From: Fen-1298 sp050015675 | GTDB lineage: Bacteria > Bacteroidota > Ignavibacteria > UBA10030 | Length of the DNA stretch: 64,000 nt | Direction: 5' to 3' | Assembly: GCA_050015675.1 (NCBI GenBank) | Contig: JBEKAY010000015.1 | Span: 1 to 64,000, forward strand | Shown here: one piece after another, positions 59,307 to 64,000 of the stretch | Layout: the number at the start of each line of letters is the position of its first letter | How positions within the stretch are numbered: position 1 is the stretch's first letter | Translations under genes and position numbers: made by a program | The notes under the pieces: model-generated | The model's database searches: none | Told to the model about the DNA's origin: nothing | Seen by the model: the letters and a program-made list of their open reading frames with translations, nothing else

Positions 59307-60406
59307 TTTGATGGCAGTATAAAAGTGACTTCACATCCGGAATTCTTAAGTGAACTAATTTTAAGCCTGGCTGAATCACCATAAATCCTTCGCAAACGAG
59401 CATCTGTATTTTTCAAACCGATACCGCTCATTGTCGACAACGGATCAGTAGACGATAAACCCACACCCGTATCGGAAACTCGAAATACAACTACATCTTC
59501 ATTCTTTTGAATTTGCACAGTAACCTTTCCTCCTTCTTCAAGCGGTGTAATTCCATGCTTGATTGCATTCTCAATAAGCGGTTGGAGAATCATCGGGGGT
59601 AATGGAAATGTAGCGAGTGATTGATCAACCTGAAACTCAATCGCGAGTCTATCTCCCATTCTTTTTGATTCCAAATCAACATAATCTTTAACAAATTTTA
59701 GTTCCTTTTGTAAAGGCACCAAGTCATTTTTAGAACCTTCCATCACGTACCTGAACATATCGGCAAGTTGTGCAATCATAGTACGTGTTTCTTCTGCATC
59801 TTTTGAGGCCCTCGCACTAATGGTATTGAGTGTGTTAAAGAAAAAATGAGGATTGATTTGTGATTTCAATATTGCAAGTTCTTGCTCTTTCTGAAGGGTC
59901 AACAACTCCAGAGTAATCTTCTCTTTGATACGCAACTTTCTTAGAATTTCATAACCATGGTATAAAATAAATTGCATAATATAGATGAAGAGATTGAAAA
60001 ATAAAAGCCAACCAGGATTGATTTGTAATGGTTCAGCATATACTCTAGTTCCAAACCACACAGCCATATAATACTGATACGCATAATTTAAAAGTGCATA
60101 TATAGGACCAAGAAATAAATGCGCAAGGCCCTTCCAATACCATTGTTTTTTATGCATCCAACGAATAACAATGAACCAGACTGGTACGCTTAAAATAAAC
60201 TTGAATGCGCTTTGAATTGTTTGCCAAAACAACGCCGTTAAAAAAGGAACTTGGAAAGATTGAAGAGGTGGAATAGCAGTAAGCAGTGTATAGATGCACC
60301 AAATACCTATGACAATGGCTACACCTCGCCTCGTAATATGCGGCTTGGAAGATTCTCCTGATATTTGAACGGGAGAGACTGTTATTTTTGTTATTCTATT
60401 ATCCAT
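59303..60406 (-). CDS. LytS/YehU-type sensor histidine kinase
   Basis: This 367-aa protein has four predicted TM helices (about 28-155), with no large periplasmic domain, then a His_kinase region with the phospho-acceptor in LKSQINPHFFFNTLN (His about 197) and an HATPase domain (PPMILQPLIENAIKHGI, FRVSDTGVGL, GIGLKNTDARLRRIYG). This is the LytS/AlgZ class that pairs with LytTR regulators, here the overlapping gene at 58554. A small secreted ORF ends 17 bp upstream. Confidence 0.92.
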   Translation of the reverse strand: MDNRITKITVSPVQISGESSKPHITRRGVAIVIGIWCIYTLLTAIPPLQSFQVPFLTALFWQTIQSAFKFILSVPVWFIVIRWMHKKQWYWKGLAHLFLGPIYALLNYAYQYYMAVWFGTRVYAEPLQINPGWLLFFNLFIYIMQFILYHGYEILRKLRIKEKITLELLTLQKEQELAILKSQINPHFFFNTLNTISARASKDAEETRTMIAQLADMFRYVMEGSKNDLVPLQKELKFVKDYVDLESKRMGDRLAIEFQVDQSLATFPLPPMILQPLIENAIKHGITPLEEGGKVTVQIQKNEDVVVFRVSDTGVGLSSTDPLSTMSGIGLKNTDARLRRIYGDSARLKISSLKNSGCEVTFILPSK

Positions 60407-60423
60407 CCATCAATATATTAGTA

Positions 60424-60582
60424 CTAATAATCATTAAAAGCTATTACCTTTTTCAAAAGAACGTGTTTCACCCACCTATATTCTGGATTGATTTCCAACG
60501 TGACTCTTTTATTTGATGAGTACGTCATTGTTGACGCTGAAATGAGAGTGAACAACACAAAAAGCAATAGTATCTTTTTCAT
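60424..60582 (-). CDS. 52-aa ORF with signal peptide, in front of the LytS kinase
   Basis: ATG at 60582 follows TGAGGCGGAAC, the same leader used by the 56202 gene. The product starts MKKILLLFVLFTLISASTMT, an export signal, followed by about 33 residues (YSSNKRVTLEINPEYRWVKH then VLLKKVIAFNDY). It ends 17 bp before the kinase start, so it is probably co-transcribed. It may be a small secreted peptide sensed by the kinase, or the stub of a truncated secreted protein. Confidence 0.5.
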   Translation of the reverse strand: MKKILLLFVLFTLISASTMTYSSNKRVTLEINPEYRWVKHVLLKKVIAFNDY

Positions 60583-61173
60583 GTTCCGCCTCATTAAATT
60601 ATTTGATAACGGATTAATTACGTTAACTTAACTTATGAAACTCGTATTGTTTAGGAAATGCTGGAACAAAAAGTTTCTGCCATACGTTAAAGACAGAACA
60701 TCTGCAATTTTAGCATTTTGAGACACGAGACGGAGTCCGACCAAGTCTTATTCGATTACATCGAAATATACTATAATCGTGAACGGAAGTATTCGACGTT
60801 GAGTATGATGTCACTAGAGTATTGCGAAAAATTCAAACTATTACCTTAACCATCCGTCGGAAAATCGAGGGATAATCAAATAATAATAGACTTGTATCCT
60901 CTGCAAAAAATTTCCACTTTGTTTAAAATTTATACACATTTCTTATTTTATTACTGAAGTTAAGTAAAGCAAGATGATACAATAAAATATTCCGTTCATA
61001 TCCAAATATCTTTTAATTTCTTGTTCACCAAGTTCGATGATGTCGACATCGTCTCTTGCATCATCCGCTTTGCCCTCTCAGTCGTCAAGCAGTATCTTCC
61101 ATCTCATACCGCTTGACTCCTGAGTGAGCATATCGAATGTTCCTTCTCCAATAATCCTTGGTATCACGTGATA
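60583..61173. other. Intergenic region upstream of the small peptide/LytS operon
   Basis: About 590 bp. The part next to 60582 resembles the leader of the 56202 gene over about 45 bp (TTATCAAAT and TTAATGAGGCGGAACATG shared). The distal part, 60922-61173, is the second copy of the duplicated 3' flank. No gene is seen between them. Confidence 0.5.
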
Positions 61174-61175
61174 CT
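60922..61175. repeat. Duplicated 3' flank, copy 2
   Basis: It aligns with 55977-56205, with small insertions around 60985-61030. Both copies begin just after the stop codon of a T9SS-tailed gene. Confidence 0.75.
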
Positions 61176-63564
61176 ATTTAAGCAGCATTAATTTCTTCGT
61201 CTCGGTAAAGGTTCCAGCCTCAAACCGATAGAAGTAAATTCCGCTTGCAAGATTCTGACCAGTGAAAGTAACCGTATATTGACCAGGCGCCTGCATTGTA
61301 TTCACCAAAGTCTGAACTTGTCTGCCCAAAATATCAAATACCTTTAACGTTACTTGAGAAGTTTTAGAAATATCGTATCTGATACTTGTAGCCGGATTAA
61401 ACGGGTTGGGGAAATTTTGTTCCAATTCATAATGAGATGGTATTCTCGAAACTGTTTCTTCAACACCGGTTGGATTATTTTTAACATATTGAGCTAACCA
61501 AAAGAGAGCAGGTCTTGCTGTACCATCAGCACGGACCAAGTAACAAGTGGTTTGCCAGATTTGACCTTCCAAATAATCCCACATCGTAATTCCTTTTACT
61601 CCCGGATGTCTCCACAATATTGGAAATACTTTTTGGTACAATTGTAACTGCTGATTATCATCAGGAGTACCGCTATTGAGAAGGTTTCCAAGATCGAATT
61701 CAGAAATATAAATCGGTAACCCTGTTGCAGCAAGTCTATCCAGATTATTTTTCACGATGTTTGTATCCGCACTTTCCAGCTCAAAGCGATGCCCCTGCAC
61801 ACCAATTCCGTCGATCAGACCTTTACTCTGTAATACGTTAATAATTTGAAGATACGAAGTCGTGGCTGAATTATCATTGATAATGCCGTAATCATTTAGT
61901 AATAGTTTTGTGTTTGGCATATAAAGCCGAGCCTTCTGGAAGGCCCAGACAACCCAATCCCATCCTGTTGAGCCGAGACCACCTAATGCAGCTCTGTATG
62001 GTGCGGGATTATGGAGAGGTTCGTTGACTACGTCGATCATATCCATTGCGCGATATCTATTACCAACCATCCGAATCCATTGTTCAATCGCATTTACCTG
62101 ATGAGCAGAATCAAACCCGGCTGCTGTTATCCACGTCGGCTGCTGCTGCCCCCAAATTAGATTATGATCTTTGAAAATTAAATGATTGGTTTTTGCAAGA
62201 TTATACGCTGCATCCAGATCGGTCCAATTCCATTGTGATGAGTCGGCTGAAGTAGCTACGGTAACAAATTTACCTGCATTTTCAGGAGTAATCTGGTTCC
62301 AATAATTAATAAACTTGGAATCCGCACTACCGTAAGCACAACCGATAAATTTAGACATCCCGGTTGCAAATGCCGGGCCTTTCCAAATCAGGCTCGAATC
62401 TATTGTTATCGTTTGCATCGTAGTTGAACCAGCCTGCACACTATCAAGATTTCTGACTGTAAAATACAAATACGTTTTACCGAAGGCGAACTTGTCAATA
62501 TCCAATCCGTTTTCACGGCCGGCGATTTGAAACGTTTTTGTCAGGCTGTCCATGCTTACGAAGAATGAATCCCCCTTACTATAGTATATATTTTTTGTAA
62601 TGTTAATCCATTTCCATACTCCATTACCAAGTGATCCCGGACCATCGACCCAAGCGGCTGGATCTGAAAATCCGGCACCTGCAAGGCCATTTACCATATA
62701 CCAATCGTTAGATGAAGTATCATTCTTCAAGCCGAACCCGTGACCGTAGAAAAAACTGTCATCACTGTATCCGCCCGAACCGACACGTACACGGGCAAAA
62801 AGATTATAGCTTCCGGAATCAGTAAAAGTTACTTGATATGTTATTATACGGTTTGTATCGCCAGGGTAGGTAAGGTTTGCATTGTCAGTACTTACACTAA
62901 CATAAGTAACATTACCATCTTGCAGAACAGGGAAATTGCTGCCGCGGTTGCCAGATTCTGCTTCGACGATGACAGGTGTTTTGCCTGCATTCACATCGGC
63001 AATTTGCAGATTATCTATATAGATACTATTTCCCGTGTCTGCGGCAAAATTGAAATGAACAGGCCCTCTAATAAATGTTTGATTATCATTAACAGTAAAC
63101 TGCATCGTGTACTTTTGCCACTGAGTGGTAAGATTAGCCGGGCGAATATATTTGTATTCGGTAAAAGCATAATTCCCCATAGTAAGACTGGCTTGACCGC
63201 CCGGTTTCGTACATTTTGCCCAAATTGAATAGTTGTAAGTTTTTCCGTTCGTTACAGGGATACTATCTGCAACTGCTTGAATATCCCAAAAATCTGGTCC
63301 GAGACCATGAACAGTAACTTTTAATGCACGGTTTCCCTGTTCAACCGTGTCGCTCACAATTTCAAATACCGGCGCCGGAGATGGATTGTTTTGCACTTGA
63401 ATAAACCAGCCTTTAACATCGTATCCTGAAACAACGCCAGTGTTGGATTCTTCAAAACTTCCGTTTGTAACAAGCTGGGCATTGCTTACTCCGGGAATTC
63501 CTATCAGCAATGCTATCGATAAAACAATCCATCTGCCCGTAAAAAGTTTTAATATGTTATACAT
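61174..63564 (-). CDS. GH10 endo-1,4-beta-xylanase with CBM modules and T9SS tail
   Basis: This 796-aa protein has a GGAGGATCAT RBS and signal peptide (about 1-30). Residues about 31-190 are a CBM4/9-like domain (LVTNGSFEESNTGVVSG ... IYIDNLQIADV). Residues about 198-370 are a second carbohydrate-binding-like domain (VEAESGNRGSNFPVLQDG). The GH10 barrel spans about 400-710, with acid/base Glu near 515 (DVVNEPLHNP) and nucleophile Glu near 622 (IYISEFDLG), plus DHNLIWG and MWDYLEG. A T9SS domain ends the protein (NFPNPFNPATSIRYDIS ... GIYFYRFEAG ... KKLMLLK). It should cut the xylan backbone outside the cell or at its surface. Confidence 0.93.
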   Translation of the reverse strand: MYNILKLFTGRWIVLSIALLIGIPGVSNAQLVTNGSFEESNTGVVSGYDVKGWFIQVQNNPSPAPVFEIVSDTVEQGNRALKVTVHGLGPDFWDIQAVADSIPVTNGKTYNYSIWAKCTKPGGQASLTMGNYAFTEYKYIRPANLTTQWQKYTMQFTVNDNQTFIRGPVHFNFAADTGNSIYIDNLQIADVNAGKTPVIVEAESGNRGSNFPVLQDGNVTYVSVSTDNANLTYPGDTNRIITYQVTFTDSGSYNLFARVRVGSGGYSDDSFFYGHGFGLKNDTSSNDWYMVNGLAGAGFSDPAAWVDGPGSLGNGVWKWINITKNIYYSKGDSFFVSMDSLTKTFQIAGRENGLDIDKFAFGKTYLYFTVRNLDSVQAGSTTMQTITIDSSLIWKGPAFATGMSKFIGCAYGSADSKFINYWNQITPENAGKFVTVATSADSSQWNWTDLDAAYNLAKTNHLIFKDHNLIWGQQQPTWITAAGFDSAHQVNAIEQWIRMVGNRYRAMDMIDVVNEPLHNPAPYRAALGGLGSTGWDWVVWAFQKARLYMPNTKLLLNDYGIINDNSATTSYLQIINVLQSKGLIDGIGVQGHRFELESADTNIVKNNLDRLAATGLPIYISEFDLGNLLNSGTPDDNQQLQLYQKVFPILWRHPGVKGITMWDYLEGQIWQTTCYLVRADGTARPALFWLAQYVKNNPTGVEETVSRIPSHYELEQNFPNPFNPATSIRYDISKTSQVTLKVFDILGRQVQTLVNTMQAPGQYTVTFTGQNLASGIYFYRFEAGTFTETKKLMLLK

Positions 63565-63708
63565 ATGATCCTCCAGATTATTAATGAAAAGTGACTTAGA
63601 AATTTTTTAACAATGTCAACTCTTTCCCATACCTTGCCGTTCAGTAATACATTATCAATATCTTAATATATGTTCTTAATAACTGCTTCGCAAACATATT
63701 TATTTTTA

Positions 63709-64000
63709 TCACTTTCTATTCAACAAATCATTTACTGCATTCGCGAGGAATATATAGTCGGCACAAATATCGATGACGCATTCATTTTCACCCCAGAGAA
63801 AAGGCCAGTCCTCTTTGTTCTCTGGAAAGTCAGGTTTTAAAATAAGGACACCGGGGACAACCCCGCCTGCAATAAATGAAAAATCTGCCCGGTTGCTTCC
63901 GTATGTTCTTTTCTTTGAATGTGTACCGACACCCGCAACGAATGAAATGTTTGAATAAGGATGGCAGCCAAATATATAATTAAGCCCTCGATATACATAT
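63709..64000 (-). CDS. GH9-like glycoside hydrolase, C-terminal fragment (5' part outside window)
   Basis: A minus-strand frame is open from the window edge to a TGA at 63709, giving 96 residues: GLNYIFGCHPYSNISFVAGV, GTHSKKRTYGSNRADFSF, GGVVPGVLILKPDFPE, WGENECVIDICADYIFLANAVNDLL. The first block resembles the conserved (L)NY(I/L)LG.NP...SFV.G.G segment of GH9 cellulases, and the order of blocks (Gly-rich VPG loop, final helix with a Glu/Asp) also fits. The start and most of the catalytic domain lie beyond 64000. It is upstream of the xylanase on the same strand, consistent with one polysaccharide-degradation locus. Confidence 0.6.
   Translation of the reverse strand, partial: YVYRGLNYIFGCHPYSNISFVAGVGTHSKKRTYGSNRADFSFIAGGVVPGVLILKPDFPENKEDWPFLWGENECVIDICADYIFLANAVNDLLNRK

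Overview
The window looks like a chromosomal segment of a bacterium from the Bacteroidota/Ignavibacteriota (FCB) group. Four secreted proteins end in a C-terminal type IX secretion sorting domain with the NPFNPS/T signature followed by a VYFYRL..RKL.L.K-type tail (genes at 16336, 39572, 56202 and 61174). Other pointers are an MlaD-MlaF-MlaE set without MlaB/MlaC, many OmpA-like outer-membrane proteins and small stress-type membrane proteins (DUF5670, DUF3185, CsbD). I saw no rRNA, tRNA, CRISPR array or intact transposase. Almost everything is on the minus strand, except a plus-strand block at about 41.6-49.5 kb.

Layout. 1-1.55 kb: 5' part of a gene made of near-identical 426-bp PAS repeats. 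1.8-4.4 kb: mlaE-mlaF-mlaD lipid-transport operon. 4.5-16.3 kb: a dense array of small stress/envelope genes (three DUF5670 paralogues, an eRF1-domain-like protein, DUF6600, DUF3185, DUF5661, twin lipoproteins, a zinc alcohol dehydrogenase, CsbD, a PAS protein and two OmpA proteins). 16.3-26.9 kb: two ice-binding-domain (DUF3494) surface proteins with Ig-like and InlB-type repeats, around two tandemly duplicated OmpA-type proteins. 26.9-33 kb: a second CsbD-like protein, a NarL-type regulator, a CbpA-type J protein and kaiC-kaiB. 33-41.4 kb: envelope, transport and redox genes (DUF748-like, LysE, PAP2, AI-2E, GrpE, quinone/enone reductases, a cupredoxin). 41.6-49.5 kb, plus strand: small proteins, a ThDP-dependent 2-oxoacid decarboxylase, a metallophosphatase, an RNB exonuclease and a His/Met-rich protein. 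49.9-56 kb: M48 protease, CHASE2 adenylate cyclase and a membrane spermidine-synthase-like protein. 56-64 kb: a polysaccharide-degradation locus (beta-helix-like T9SS protein, GH10 xylanase, GH9-like C-terminus) with an embedded LytS/LytTR two-component system and a tiny secreted ORF.

The most interesting observation is a composite promoter/operator present six times (10926, 27316, 32997, 41538, 41628, 48215). Each copy has a palindromic GGATTA/TTTCATCC module and a GGCTATT/GGCTGATT box, followed by exactly 21 nt and a TATACT-like -10 box, oriented toward a downstream gene. It would join the alcohol dehydrogenase/lipoprotein operon, a CsbD-like protein, a Lys-rich small protein (and possibly kaiCB), the Old Yellow Enzyme/cupredoxin unit, a 41-aa membrane peptide and a secreted protein of unknown function into one probably stress-responsive regulon.

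All assignments come from reading the sequence and remembered family signatures; no database search was run.
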